Shown here: one piece after another, positions 49,615-58,777 of the stretch
Layout: each line of letters begins with the position of its first letter
How positions within the stretch are numbered: position 1 is the stretch's first letter
DNA from: Myxococcales bacterium
GTDB taxonomy: Bacteria; Myxococcota_A; Polyangia; Haliangiales; Haliangiaceae
DNA length: 64,000 bases
Assembly: GCA_016707895.1 (NCBI GenBank)
Contig: JADJGV010000011.1
Location: forward strand, 266,092-330,091
Direction of reading: 5' to 3'
Notes under the pieces: generated by a model
What the model was told of the DNA's origin: nothing
The model's input: the letters and a program-made list of their open reading frames with translations, nothing else
Databases searched by the model: none
Position numbers and translations under genes: made by a program

Positions 49615-50091
49615 TTACCCGCCGAGGTGGCGCCCGAGCCGCCGGAACGCCTGGCGCCCCATCCGGCCGAGCACCCGGGTCAGCGCCGGCCGCATCGCGC
49701 GCCCGAGCCCGGTGGGCGTGGCCGCCATCGTCCAGTCGATGCGGGTGCCGCCGTCGACCGCGGTCAGCCGGTAGTCCTCGGCCATCTGGGTCGCCATCGG
49801 CGACGTGCTGCCGATCATCGTGAACGCGAACCGCGCGCCCGGCTCCCACGCGATGAACCGCTCCTCGAACTTCCCGAACAGCCGCAGCGCCACCTGGCGC
49901 TCGCTGCCGACGCCGCCCTGCCCCTTGGTCCACGCCGCGCGGTGCATCATCGGCCACCACCGGGTCCAGTCGGCGGGATCAGCGAACGCCGCGAACACCG
50001 TCGCCGGCGGCGCCGCGACGGTGGCCGAGAGCTGCACGCGCATCGGCGCGCGATCGAGGTAGTCGAGGTCGACCGGCGCCATCGGCTTCAT
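49615..50091 (-). CDS. SRPBCC/START-fold protein
   Basis: 158 residues from the ATG at 50091. LSATVAAPPATVFAAFADPADWTRWWPMM is a typical start of the polyketide-cyclase/SRPBCC fold; FEERFIAWEPGARFAFTMIG and TRIDWTMAATPTG follow. A hydrophobic cavity binds small molecules or lipids. Divergent from the FAD monooxygenase by 64 bases, so the two may act on related molecules. Confidence 0.85.
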   Translation of the reverse strand: MKPMAPVDLDYLDRAPMRVQLSATVAAPPATVFAAFADPADWTRWWPMMHRAAWTKGQGGVGSERQVALRLFGKFEERFIAWEPGARFAFTMIGSTSPMATQMAEDYRLTAVDGGTRIDWTMAATPTGLGRAMRPALTRVLGRMGRQAFRRLGRHLGG

Positions 50092-50155
50092 GGGCGCGAG
50101 TCTACACCGCGCCGCCCCGAGACGGCCCGCGCCCATCCGTGCGATCCTGGCGACG

Positions 50156-51376
50156 ATGGACGCCGCGCTCGACGTCGCGATCGTCGGCGCCGGCACCGCC
50201 GGCAGCGCCGCCGCGCTGTTCCTCGCGCGGGCCGGCCACCGGGTCACGGTCTACGAGCGGGTCGCCGCGCCGGGGCCGGTCGGCGCCGGCATCAGCCTCC
50301 AGCCCACCGGCCAGGCGGTGCTGGCGCGGCTGGGCCTCTTGGCGCCGATCCTCGAGCGCGCCGCGCGCATCGACCGCCTCCACGTCATGCGCCACCGCGG
50401 CAAGACGCTGGTCGATCTGCGCTACGCCGACGTCGAGCCGCGCTGGTTCGGGCTGGGGCTCCACCGGGGCACGCTGTTCGTGACGCTGTTCGAGGCGGTG
50501 CGCCGCGAGCCCGGCGTGACGCTGCACCTCGACGCCGCGGTCACCGCCGTCACCCGCGACGCCGAGGCGATCACCGTGCACGGCCCGGCCGGCCCGCGCG
50601 GCCGCCACCAGCTGGTCGTGGTGGCCGACGGCTCGGTGTCCGAGCTGCACGCCACCGCCGGCGTGCCGGTCACCACCGGCACCTTCCGCTTCGGCGCGCT
50701 GTGGTTCGTCGCCGACGATCCCGGCACGGCGTGGAAGGACGAGCTGTACCAGGTGGTGCACGGCGCGCGGCGCATGTACGGCGTGCTGCCCACCGGCCGC
50801 GGCCCCGCCGACGATCGCCCGCTGGTCAGCCTGTACTGGAGCCTGGCGCTCGACGATCACGCGCGCTGGCAGGCCGACGGCCTCGACGCGTGGAAGGCCG
50901 AGGTGCGCGGCTTCGACCCGCGGATCGAGCCGGTGCTGGCCCAGATCACCGATCCGACGCAGGTGCTGCTGGCCCGCTACCGCGACGTGCGCATGAAGCG
51001 CTGGCACGGCGACCGGATCGTCTTCCTCGGCGACGCCGCCCACGCCACCAGCCCGCAGCTCGGCAACGGCGCCAACCTCGCGCTGGTCGACGCCTGGACC
51101 CTGGCCGAGGCGCTGGCCGCCGGGCCCGACCTCGCGACCGCGTTGCCGGCCTACACCCGCGCGCGCAAGCCGCACCTCGGCCACTACCAGCGCATGTCGC
51201 GCCTGCTCACGCCGCTGTTCCAGTCGCGATCGCGCCTGCTCGGCGGCCTGCGCGACGCGTTCATGCCGCTGGCCGATCGCCTCGGCCCGTTCCACCGCAT
51301 CATGGTCAAGACCATGGCCGGCCACGAGCGCGGCCTCGCCTTCCGCCAGCCGCTGAGGCTGCCGCCGCCTGGCTGA
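50156..51376 (+). CDS. FAD-dependent aromatic-ring monooxygenase (UbiH/PHBH type)
   Basis: 406 residues from the ATG at 50156. FAD motif GAGTAGSAAALFLARAGHRVTVYER at the N-terminus; the GD motif RIVFLGDAAHATSPQLGNGANLALVDA (about 288-314) binds FAD ribityl. It uses NAD(P)H and oxygen to hydroxylate a substrate, often aromatic. The substrate is unknown; the SRPBCC protein next door could be a partner. An alternative start lies 66 bases upstream, with no signal. Confidence 0.9.
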   Translation: MDAALDVAIVGAGTAGSAAALFLARAGHRVTVYERVAAPGPVGAGISLQPTGQAVLARLGLLAPILERAARIDRLHVMRHRGKTLVDLRYADVEPRWFGLGLHRGTLFVTLFEAVRREPGVTLHLDAAVTAVTRDAEAITVHGPAGPRGRHQLVVVADGSVSELHATAGVPVTTGTFRFGALWFVADDPGTAWKDELYQVVHGARRMYGVLPTGRGPADDRPLVSLYWSLALDDHARWQADGLDAWKAEVRGFDPRIEPVLAQITDPTQVLLARYRDVRMKRWHGDRIVFLGDAAHATSPQLGNGANLALVDAWTLAEALAAGPDLATALPAYTRARKPHLGHYQRMSRLLTPLFQSRSRLLGGLRDAFMPLADRLGPFHRIMVKTMAGHERGLAFRQPLRLPPPG

Positions 51377-51380
51377 CCGG

Positions 51381-52295
51381 TCACGGCCGGCGGCGCACCA
51401 CGACCGCCGTCGGCGCGGTGTCGAGGCAGGTCGGCTGCGGCAGGCACGCGGTGCGGGTCAGCGTCAGGTCGCCGCCGGCGGTCGCCAGATCGAACGCCTG
51501 GTACTCGCGGGTGTCGCCCTCGACGCCCCAGATCCGCGCGTGCGCCCCGCCCTCCTCCTCGGCCAGGCCGAGCTGCGTCGAGGTGGCGGTGCCGGTCGCG
51601 CTGGTGCACGCGGCGTCGCTGTAGCGCCGCGAGGTCATGACCCGGCTGAACATCAGGCGATCGTCGATGTCGATCGCCATCGCGATCGTGCCCCAGGCGC
51701 CGCCGCCGAGCTCGACGCACGCGCCGGCGACGTGGGTCGTGCCGCCGACGGTGATCGACACCAGATCCCACGCGCCGACCATCGTCGTCGACCACGGCGC
51801 GACCCGGTCGACCGTGACCGCGATCGGCGGATCGGTGGCGGTGTCGCGCGGATCGCTCGGATCGTGGGTCAGCACCAGGTGATCGCCGGTGCGCGCGGCC
51901 AGGAACACCAGCACGCCGCCGCCCGGCTCGGTCAGGATCCAGCGATCGGGCTCGATCGCCACCGCGCTGGTGGTCGTCATGATCTCGCTCGCCGGCAGCC
52001 CCTGCGCGAGCGCGACCTGCCGCACCCGCAGCTCGCCGGTCAGCGTGGCGGTCGCGGTGAACTGCGCGTCGCCGCGCAGCGCCTGGGTCACGCCGTCGCG
52101 CCGCAGCGTCAGCGGCGTGCCGCCGTCATCGACGATCAGCTCGGTCATCAGCCACAGGCCGGCGAAGTCGGCGGCGGTCACCGCCGGCGCGTCGACCGCC
52201 GCGTCGACCGCGGGCCCGTCGTCGCCGCCACACGCGCCGCCCGCGAGCGCCATCGCCGTCACCGCCGCCATCGTGGCTCCACGGAGGGTTGTCAT
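51381..52295 (-). CDS. Lipoprotein, function unknown
   Basis: 304 residues from the ATG at 52295 with a perfect ribosome site (AGGAGGT). The signal ends in a lipobox (LAGGAC), then an Asp/Ala tether (DDGPAVDAAVDAPAVTA). The body begins FAGLWLMTELIVDDGGTPLTLRRDG, with two beta-rich halves that both contain LVXI-type strands (GAWDLVSITVGG), resembling lipocalin-like or TTR-like repeats. No catalytic motif. It is a second example of the tethered lipoproteins seen at 1948 and 4028. Confidence 0.75.
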   Translation of the reverse strand: MTTLRGATMAAVTAMALAGGACGGDDGPAVDAAVDAPAVTAADFAGLWLMTELIVDDGGTPLTLRRDGVTQALRGDAQFTATATLTGELRVRQVALAQGLPASEIMTTTSAVAIEPDRWILTEPGGGVLVFLAARTGDHLVLTHDPSDPRDTATDPPIAVTVDRVAPWSTTMVGAWDLVSITVGGTTHVAGACVELGGGAWGTIAMAIDIDDRLMFSRVMTSRRYSDAACTSATGTATSTQLGLAEEEGGAHARIWGVEGDTREYQAFDLATAGGDLTLTRTACLPQPTCLDTAPTAVVVRRRP

Positions 52296-52423
52296 CGCGA
52301 CCTCCTGGCGAGGACGTCCTCGCGGGTCGATACAATGCACCCGCGATACCAACCGCGCCCCCGCTGCGATCACGCCGACCTACGCGGCGCGCGGGCCGCG
52401 ACCGCCCGCAAGCGGTGCGCGGC

Positions 52424-52963
52424 TCACGCGCGCAGCCGCAGCACCAGCCGCACCACCGCGTCGGCCTGCCGGCGGCTGACGTAGGTGTGGTGGCAGGTGA
52501 CGCCGCCGTCGCGCTCGACGATCGACAGCGCGCCGGGCGCGGCCGCGACCCGGTGGTAGAGCTGGCCGCCGCGGCGGTAGTGCACCTCGGCGCCGGCGAC
52601 CGGCGCCGCCGACAGGTCGAGCACCAGCTCGAGCTGATGATCGTCGTGGACGCGGTCGTGGTGCGCGAGCACGAAGTCGCCCGGCCCCAGTCGCACGGCC
52701 CGCGCGTCGATCACCGCCAGCGGCGGCGGCGCCGCCGTCGGCGTCGGTCGCAGGCGATCGGCGGCCAGCGCGGCCAGCGCGGCGCACAGCGCGGGCTCGT
52801 CGGGCTCGGCGACGACGTCGTAGCTGCCGCGATCGACCAGCGCGTAGCGCGTGTAGCCGCGGCGCTCGAGCCGGGCCCGCACCTCGGCCGCGGCGGCCGG
52901 GCCGATCGCGGCCGGCACCACCAGCGCCGCGCGCGCGGCGAACAGCGCGCCGAGGTCGGTCAC
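52424..52963 (-). CDS. 2OG-Fe(II) oxygenase-like protein (second of a pair)
   Basis: 179 residues from the GTG at 52963, overlapping the stop of the previous gene (GTGA). A candidate HxD lies in VLAHHDRVHDDHQLELVLDLS, the distal His in VTCHHTYVSRRQ, and a later Arg. Spacing suits a 2-oxoglutarate/iron double-stranded beta helix. Weaker match than its upstream partner. It may hydroxylate a protein or small substrate. Confidence 0.65.
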   Translation of the reverse strand: MTDLGALFAARAALVVPAAIGPAAAAEVRARLERRGYTRYALVDRGSYDVVAEPDEPALCAALAALAADRLRPTPTAAPPPLAVIDARAVRLGPGDFVLAHHDRVHDDHQLELVLDLSAAPVAGAEVHYRRGGQLYHRVAAAPGALSIVERDGGVTCHHTYVSRRQADAVVRLVLRLRA

Positions 52964-53562
52964 GGGTAGAACCAGCCGGCCAGCGACAGCCGCAGGCCGT
53001 CCTCCACCTCGCGCACCTGGTGCAGCGAGGCGGCGCCGACCGCGAACACCACCAGCCGGTTGGGCGCGGGGGCGATCATCGCCGCCGGCTCGGTCACCAC
53101 CAGCTCGTCGGCCGCGACCTCGCAGCGGTACAGCTCGAGCTCGCCGCCGCGCGGCGGTTCCGGCGACGGCAGGTAGTACGCGAAGGCGAGCACCCGGTCG
53201 AGCCCGGCCTGGTGATCGGTGTGCGGCAGCAGGTAGTGGCCCGGCCGGTAGGCGTAGGCGCGCAGATCGGCGCGGCCGATCGCGGCGCCGGTGATCCGCC
53301 CCAGCCGCGGCGTCAAGGCCGCGCTCCACGCCGCGACGAGCGCGCGCAGCTCGGCGGTGGTCGGCGCGGGTGCGGTGGCCTCGAACGCGAACAGGTCGGC
53401 CTCGTACGGCCACACCGGCTCCTCGTCGACCACCGCCAGCAGCTCGGCCACCGCGGCCTCGGCCAGCGCGCCGTCGATGACCAGGTGCGGGAACGGCCGC
53501 GCCGCGCGCCACGCCGCCGCCAGCGCGGGCTCGTCATCCCAGGCCGCGCCGAGGCGGAGCAT
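52960..53562 (-). CDS. 2OG-Fe(II) oxygenase, prolyl-hydroxylase-like (first of a pair)
   Basis: 200 residues. FPHLVIDGALAEAAVAELL starts the fold. The iron ligands are HxD in LLPHTDHQAG (about 119) and His in SLHQVREV (about 180); the 2-oxoglutarate Arg sits in LRLSLAGWFY. Together with YRPGHYLLPH and PRGGELELYR these match prolyl 4-hydroxylase-type enzymes that hydroxylate peptide or small substrates. Coupled to the second oxygenase. It lies 38 bases downstream of kup on the same strand. Confidence 0.85.
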   Translation of the reverse strand: MLRLGAAWDDEPALAAAWRAARPFPHLVIDGALAEAAVAELLAVVDEEPVWPYEADLFAFEATAPAPTTAELRALVAAWSAALTPRLGRITGAAIGRADLRAYAYRPGHYLLPHTDHQAGLDRVLAFAYYLPSPEPPRGGELELYRCEVAADELVVTEPAAMIAPAPNRLVVFAVGAASLHQVREVEDGLRLSLAGWFYP

Positions 53563-53600
53563 GCCGGTGTTCTACACGGCCGCCGCGCCGCCGTCAGCGG

Positions 53601-55526
53601 CTACAGCTCGATCTGCAGGCCCAGCTCGACGACGCGGTTGGGCGGCAGGTTGAAGAACGCGGTCGGCGAGCGCGAGTTGCGCGACAGGAACGCGAACAGC
53701 ACCTTGCGCCAGCGCGCCATCGCCGAGCGGCCGGTGACGATCAGCGTCTGCCGCCCGAGGAAGTAGGTGGTGGTCATCGGCTTGGCGGTGATCGCGCCGT
53801 CCTTGGCCACCCGGGCGATCAGCGCCGGCACGTCGGGGGTCTGCATGAAGCCGGCGCGCGACACCACGCGGAACAGGCCCTGGCCCATCGGCGTCACCGT
53901 CAGGCGGTTGCCGCGCGACACCCACGGCACCGGCTCGGTCACCACCGAGAACAGCACCACCTCCTGGTGCAGCACCCGGTTGTGCTTGACGTGGTGGAGC
54001 ACGACGTTGGGCACGTTGGCGGTGCCCGAGGTCATGAACACCGCGGTGCCCTCCACCCGCGGCAGCGGGTTCATCTCGAGGTCGGCCAGGAACAGGTCGG
54101 TCGGGACCGCGCCCGAGTCCATGATCTTGGCCAGCTCGACCCGGCCGCGCCACCACGTGGTCATGATCGCGAACACCGCGACGCCGACCGACAGCGGGAA
54201 CCAGCCGCCGTCGAGGATCTTGGTCGCGCACGCCACCAGGAACGCGACGTCGAACACCATGAACACCGCGAGCAACAGCCCGGCCCGGGTGCGCGGCCAC
54301 TGCCAGCGCTGCACCGCGACCCGGTAGAACAGCAGCGACGTGATCGCCATCGTGCCGGTCACCGCGATGCCGTAGGCGGCGGCCAGCGCCGAGCTGGTGC
54401 GGAACTGCAGCACCAGCACCAGGCAGCCGATCATCATCAGGTAGTTCATCTCGGGGATGTAGATCTGGCCCTCGGCCTCGGCCGAGGTGTGGATCACCGT
54501 GAGCCGCGGCCAGAACCCGAGCTGGATCGCCTGCCGGGTCAGCGAGAACACGCCGGAGATCAGCGCCTGCGACGCGATCACCGCGGCCATCGTCGCCAGC
54601 ACCAGCATCGGCACCACCAGCGGGCCCTCGACCAGGCCGTAGAACGGGTTCTTGATCGTGCCCGGCTCGTGGTGCAGGAACAGCGCGGCCTGGCCGAAGT
54701 AGTTGAGCAGCAGGCCGGGCAGCACCACCACGTACCAGGCCCACCGGATCGGGCCGCGGCCGAAGTGGCCCATGTCGGCGTACAGCGCCTCGCCGCCGGT
54801 GACCACCAGGAACACCGAGCCGAGCAGCAGGAAGCCGTGCCAGCCGTGGGTGGTCAGCATCGCCAAGCCGTAGCGCGGGTCGACCGCCTGCAGCACCTCG
54901 GGCGCCTTGACCACCCAGCGCGCGCCGGCGATGCCGATCGCGACGAACCAGACCATCATGATCCAGCCGAAGACGCCGCCGATCTTGCCGGTGCCGAACC
55001 GCTGCACGACGAACAGCGCCACCAGGATCGCGATCGTGATCGGCACCACCAGGTGCGACAGGTCGCTGTTCTGCTCGGACAGACCCTCCATCGCGCCCAG
55101 CACCGAGATCGCCGGGGTGATGACGCCGTCACCGAACAACAGGCCGGCGCCGAACAGCGCCGCCAGGAGGGGGACGGCCAGCTTGGTCCGCTTGTGATCG
55201 TCGCTGTCGAGCAGCGCGGCCAGCGCCAGGATGCCGCCCTCGCCCTTGTTGTCGGCGCGCAGCACGAACACCAGGTACTTCATCACCACCACGAGCATCA
55301 GCGCCCAGAACACCAGCGACATCACGCCGAGCACGTTGTCGTGGGTCGGCGGCAGCGCGTGCGGCGAGTGCGGCCAGGCCAGGCACTCCTTCACCGCGTA
55401 CAGCGGCGAGGTGCCGATGTCGCCGTAGACCACGCCGAGGGCGCCGAGCGAGGCGGCCGCGAGGGCGCCGGGGGTGGTCGGGATCGTGTGCGTCGTGGTC
55501 GCGCGTTCGCGCTTTGAGGAGGTCAT
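53601..55526 (-). CDS. kup: Kup potassium uptake transporter
   Basis: 641 residues from the ATG at 55526 (MTSSKRERATTTH); an ATG at 55580 would add 18 residues. The signature GVVYGDIGTSPLYAVKE and DNKGEGGILAL are Kup/KUP family hallmarks. Twelve membrane helices cover the first ~430 residues and a cytosolic tail follows. It takes up K+ with protons. It lies after the kdpD/kdpE-like genes on the same strand, 77 bases from the end of kdpE, so is probably controlled by them. Confidence 0.92.
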   Translation of the reverse strand: MTSSKRERATTTHTIPTTPGALAAASLGALGVVYGDIGTSPLYAVKECLAWPHSPHALPPTHDNVLGVMSLVFWALMLVVVMKYLVFVLRADNKGEGGILALAALLDSDDHKRTKLAVPLLAALFGAGLLFGDGVITPAISVLGAMEGLSEQNSDLSHLVVPITIAILVALFVVQRFGTGKIGGVFGWIMMVWFVAIGIAGARWVVKAPEVLQAVDPRYGLAMLTTHGWHGFLLLGSVFLVVTGGEALYADMGHFGRGPIRWAWYVVVLPGLLLNYFGQAALFLHHEPGTIKNPFYGLVEGPLVVPMLVLATMAAVIASQALISGVFSLTRQAIQLGFWPRLTVIHTSAEAEGQIYIPEMNYLMMIGCLVLVLQFRTSSALAAAYGIAVTGTMAITSLLFYRVAVQRWQWPRTRAGLLLAVFMVFDVAFLVACATKILDGGWFPLSVGVAVFAIMTTWWRGRVELAKIMDSGAVPTDLFLADLEMNPLPRVEGTAVFMTSGTANVPNVVLHHVKHNRVLHQEVVLFSVVTEPVPWVSRGNRLTVTPMGQGLFRVVSRAGFMQTPDVPALIARVAKDGAITAKPMTTTYFLGRQTLIVTGRSAMARWRKVLFAFLSRNSRSPTAFFNLPPNRVVELGLQIEL

Positions 55527-55583
55527 CGTGTCGCCCGCGGCGACGGGGGGACCTACCACCCGTTCGCGTAAAGATTCCATCAA

Positions 55584-55609
55584 GGTTGAGTTCGGTTGCG
55601 ATCTCAACC
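55584..55609 (-). promoter_or_regulatory. Inverted repeat between kdpE-like and kup genes
   Basis: GGTTGAG (55584-55590) and CTCAACC (55603-55609) form a 7-bp inverted repeat with a 12-base gap, at the end of the regulator gene and just ahead of kup. It may be an operator for the response regulator or an mRNA processing hairpin. Confidence 0.35.
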
Positions 55610-56305
55610 AGTTGAGTCGTCGGCGTCGCGGAGCCGATAGCCCACGCCGGGCTCGGTCAGGAGCCAGCGCGCCCGCCCGGGGTCGGCCTCGATCTTCCGG
55701 CGCAGCGCCGCCATGTGCACCCGCAGGTAGTGCACCTCCTCGACCGCGCCCGGCCCCCACACCTCGCGCAAGAGGTGGCGGTGGGTCAGCACCTTGCCGG
55801 CGTGCTGCACCAGCTGGGTCAGCAGCTTGAACTCGATCGGCGTCAGGTGCACCGGCGCGCCCGCGACGATCACCTCGTGGCGGCCGAGGTCGAGGTGGAT
55901 CGGGCCCACCGTGAACACCGCGTCGGGCGCGGGGGCGCCGGACGCCGACGCCGCGTGGCGCAGCGCCACCCGCATCCGCGCCAGCAGCTCGCCGGTGCCG
56001 AACGGCTTGGTCAGGTAGTCGTCGGCGCCGGCGTCGAGCGCGCGGATCTTGTCGGCCTCGCGGTCGCGCGCCGAGATGATGATCACCGGGGTGGCGCTGC
56101 CGGCGCGCAGCGTCCGCACCAGCTCGACGCCGTCGCCGTCGGGCAGCCCGAGATCGAGGATCACCAGCGCCGGCCCCTCGGCCAGCGCCCGCCGCGCCTC
56201 GGCCAGGGTGCCGGCCTCGGCGACGGTGAAGTCGTGGGCGGTCAGCGTGGCGCGCAAGAGCCGGCGCATCGCGACCTCGTCATCGACGATCAGCACGTGG
56301 GTCAC
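55604..56305 (-). CDS. kdpE: KdpE-like response regulator
   Basis: 233 residues from the GTG at 56305, overlapping the kinase stop. The receiver domain has Asp8/Asp9, phospho-acceptor Asp51 (VILDLGLPDG) and Lys in DYLTKPF. The C-terminal OmpR-type winged helix ends HLLREVWGPGAVEEVHYLRVHMAALRRKIEADP, close to KdpE. KdpE normally activates kdpFABC; here kup is next, so kup is the likely target. The gene symbol is by resemblance. Confidence 0.85.
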   Translation of the reverse strand: MTHVLIVDDEVAMRRLLRATLTAHDFTVAEAGTLAEARRALAEGPALVILDLGLPDGDGVELVRTLRAGSATPVIIISARDREADKIRALDAGADDYLTKPFGTGELLARMRVALRHAASASGAPAPDAVFTVGPIHLDLGRHEVIVAGAPVHLTPIEFKLLTQLVQHAGKVLTHRHLLREVWGPGAVEEVHYLRVHMAALRRKIEADPGRARWLLTEPGVGYRLRDADDSTG

Positions 56306-57339
56306 GCGACACCTCCCGGCGCCGGCGGCCGCGCCGCCGGCAGCTCGATCACGAACGCCGCGCCGCCGTCGACCGGCGCGGCGACCCGGGCCGCGCCGCC
56401 GTGGGCCACCGCGATCGCGCGCACCACCGCCAGGCCCAGCCCCGCGCCGGGCGCCGCCGAGGCGCGGAAGAACTTGTCGAACACCCGCTCGCGGTCACCG
56501 GGCGCCACGCCGGCGCCGTGATCGCGCACGGTGATCGTGACCTTGCCGTCGGCGCCGGTCGCGCCGATCTCGATCGGCGGCGCGCCGTGCTTGATCGCGT
56601 TCTCGATCAGGTTGACCAGCGCCAGCTCGAACAGCACCGGATCGACGTGGACCTCGACGTCGCCGACCGCCACCGCCACCGCGCGCTCGCCGAGCAGCGG
56701 CTCGAGCCGGGTCAGCGCCGCGCCGATCAGCTCGTCGAGCGGCACCCACTCGCGGGTCGGCACGATGCCGGTCTCGACCCGGGTCAGCTGCAGCAGGTTG
56801 GCCAGCATGCGCTCGAGCCGGCGGGCCTCGCCGACGATCGACTCCAGGAGCTCGGCCCGCGCCGGCGCCGCGACCGCCGGATCGGCGGCCGAGGTGGCCG
56901 CGCCGGTGATCACCGCCAGCGGGGTGCGCAGATCGTGGGACACGCTCGACAGGAGCGAGCTGCGCAGCTCCTCGGTGCGCGCCCGGAGATCGGCCTGGCG
57001 CGCGATCGCGGCCTCGCCGCGCAGGCGCTCGGCCAGGGTCGCGATGGCCAGGCCGGCGACGAACATCACCGCGAAGGTGACGCCGTGGCGGGGGTTCTCG
57101 ACGACGAAGGTGAACCGAGGTGGGACGAAGCACAGATCGAACGCCAGCACCGCCAGCGACGCGGCGAGGAGCGCCGGGCCACGTCCGGCCAGCGCCGCCA
57201 GCATCACCGCCGGCAGGTACATCATGCCGATGTCGCCCAGCGCCAGCTCGGGGTACGCGATCAACCCGACCGCGGTGGTGACCGCCACCGCGGCCACGGC
57301 GCTGGCGTAGCCCCACGGGCGCGACGGCGACGGCGGCAT
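56302..57339 (-). CDS. KdpD-like sensor histidine kinase lacking the N-terminal sensor
   Basis: 345 residues from the ATG at 57339. The N-terminus is the KdpD-type DUF4118 membrane domain (about 10-100; VVENPRHGVTFAVMFVAG). Then come HisKA with SSVSHDLRTPLAVITG (His about 135) and a HATPase with NLIENAIKHG, DHGAGVAPGDRERVF, GAGLGLAVVRAI. The KdpD and Usp domains that full KdpD carries ahead of DUF4118 are absent. It probably senses K+ or ionic state and phosphorylates the regulator. The end overlaps the regulator start (GTGA). Confidence 0.88.
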   Translation of the reverse strand: MPPSPSRPWGYASAVAAVAVTTAVGLIAYPELALGDIGMMYLPAVMLAALAGRGPALLAASLAVLAFDLCFVPPRFTFVVENPRHGVTFAVMFVAGLAIATLAERLRGEAAIARQADLRARTEELRSSLLSSVSHDLRTPLAVITGAATSAADPAVAAPARAELLESIVGEARRLERMLANLLQLTRVETGIVPTREWVPLDELIGAALTRLEPLLGERAVAVAVGDVEVHVDPVLFELALVNLIENAIKHGAPPIEIGATGADGKVTITVRDHGAGVAPGDRERVFDKFFRASAAPGAGLGLAVVRAIAVAHGGAARVAAPVDGGAAFVIELPAARPPAPGGVA

Positions 57340-57434
57340 GGCCACGGCGCGGACGATACCGTCTTTACGCAAGCTTGATCGCGGCGCGCGGGCTCTTGAC
57401 GCCATCTTGAGGTGGGCGGCGTTACCTAGAGGTC

Positions 57435-57644
57435 ATGCCGCCGTACCGCGATCCCACCTACCCGCCGCCCGCGCCACCCGCGGCCGTCGCCGCCAGCGAC
57501 GACGCGATCGGCGTCGTGCTGATCGTGATCGGCGCCGTGCCGGTGCTCGCCACCGCGGTGGTCGGCGGCGACTTCGGCGCCGAGCCGACGCTGGGCCTCG
57601 GCCTGCTGGTGGTCGGGCTGTGGACCGCGCTGCGGCGACGCTAG
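57435..57644 (+). CDS. Small two-helix membrane protein
   Basis: 69 residues. A proline-rich start, then two hydrophobic helices (IGVVLIVIGAVPVLATAVVGG and LGLGLLVVGLWTAL) and an Arg tail. GAGGTC precedes the ATG. Divergent from the kinase gene. No family recognised. Too short for a firm call. Confidence 0.55.
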   Translation: MPPYRDPTYPPPAPPAAVAASDDAIGVVLIVIGAVPVLATAVVGGDFGAEPTLGLGLLVVGLWTALRRR

Positions 57645-57691
57645 CAGCTCATACCGCGTCGGCCCAGCGAGATAGCCTCGCTGACGCTCGG

Positions 57692-58777
57692 CTACTCGAC
57701 CGCGACGTCGAGCGCCGCCGCCACCGCCGGCAGCTTGGCGAACTGGTCCTTCTCCAGCGCCTTGTCGAGCGCGTCGGTCGCGCTGACCTCGCCGGCCGCC
57801 ACCAGCTTGGCCAGCGTGTTGTCCATGCCCTGCATGCCCTCGCTGATGCCGCTCTGGATGAAGCTGCCGATCTGGTTGGTCTTGCCCTCGCGGATCAGCG
57901 ACGCCAGCGCCAGGTTGCCGACCAGGATCTCGTGGGCCGCCACCCGCCCCGAGCCGTCCGCGCGCCGCAGCAGCTGCTGCGCGACCACCCCGGCCAGCGA
58001 GTCGGCCAGGAGGCCGCGGATCTGCGGCTGCTGATCGGCGGAGAACGCGTTGACGAAGCGATCGATCGTCGCGGCCGCCGAGTTGGTGTGCACCGTGGCC
58101 AGGATCAGGATGCCGAAGCTGGCCAGCTGCAGCGCCAGCTTCATGGTCTCGGCCCCGCGCAGCTCGCCGACCAGGATCACGTCGGCGTTCTCGCGGCCGG
58201 CCGAGCGGATCGCCTCGAGGAACGACGGCACGTCGACGCCGACCTCCTTGTGGGTGACCAGGCACTGCTTGGGCTGGTGCACGAACTCGACCGGATCCTC
58301 GATCGTGAGGATGTGGCCGCGCCGGCTCTTGTTCATGTGATCGATCATCGCGGCCAGCGTCGTCGACTTGCCGCTGCCGGTCGGCCCGGTGACCAGCACC
58401 AGCCCGGCGGTGAGATCGGTCAGCCGGCGCACGCCGGCCGGCACGTTGAGCTCGTCGAGCGTGAGGATCTTGGTCGGGATCGTGCGGAACACCGCGCCGC
58501 GGCCGGTGGTCTTCTCGAGGTAGTTGCCGCGGAAGCGGGCCTTGTCGGCGTAGGCGTAGGCGAAGTCGAGGTCGTGGGCCTCGGCGAAGTGCGCGCGCTG
58601 GTGCGGCGTCAGGATCTCGTCGGTGAGCGCGACGATCTCGGCCGAGGTCAGCGGGCGGTCGGCGCCACCGACCAGCTCGCCCTTGACCCGCAGCATCGGC
58701 GGGTAGCCGGGCGACAGGTGCAGGTCGGAGCCGCCGCGCCCGAGCAAGAGGTCGAACAGGCGATCGATCTGCGGCAT
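57692..58777 (-). CDS. pilT: PilT twitching-motility ATPase
   Basis: 361 residues. Family order is intact: Walker A GPTGSGKSTT (about 131), EDPVEFVHQ Asp-box, HKEVGVDV, GELRGAETM Walker B and the HTNSAAATIDR His box. AIRSAGRENADVILVGELR. PilT retracts type IV pili. Its ATG overlaps the previous stop (TGATG), so it is coupled to the upstream PilT-like gene. Confidence 0.9.
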   Translation of the reverse strand: MPQIDRLFDLLLGRGGSDLHLSPGYPPMLRVKGELVGGADRPLTSAEIVALTDEILTPHQRAHFAEAHDLDFAYAYADKARFRGNYLEKTTGRGAVFRTIPTKILTLDELNVPAGVRRLTDLTAGLVLVTGPTGSGKSTTLAAMIDHMNKSRRGHILTIEDPVEFVHQPKQCLVTHKEVGVDVPSFLEAIRSAGRENADVILVGELRGAETMKLALQLASFGILILATVHTNSAAATIDRFVNAFSADQQPQIRGLLADSLAGVVAQQLLRRADGSGRVAAHEILVGNLALASLIREGKTNQIGSFIQSGISEGMQGMDNTLAKLVAAGEVSATDALDKALEKDQFAKLPAVAAALDVAVE

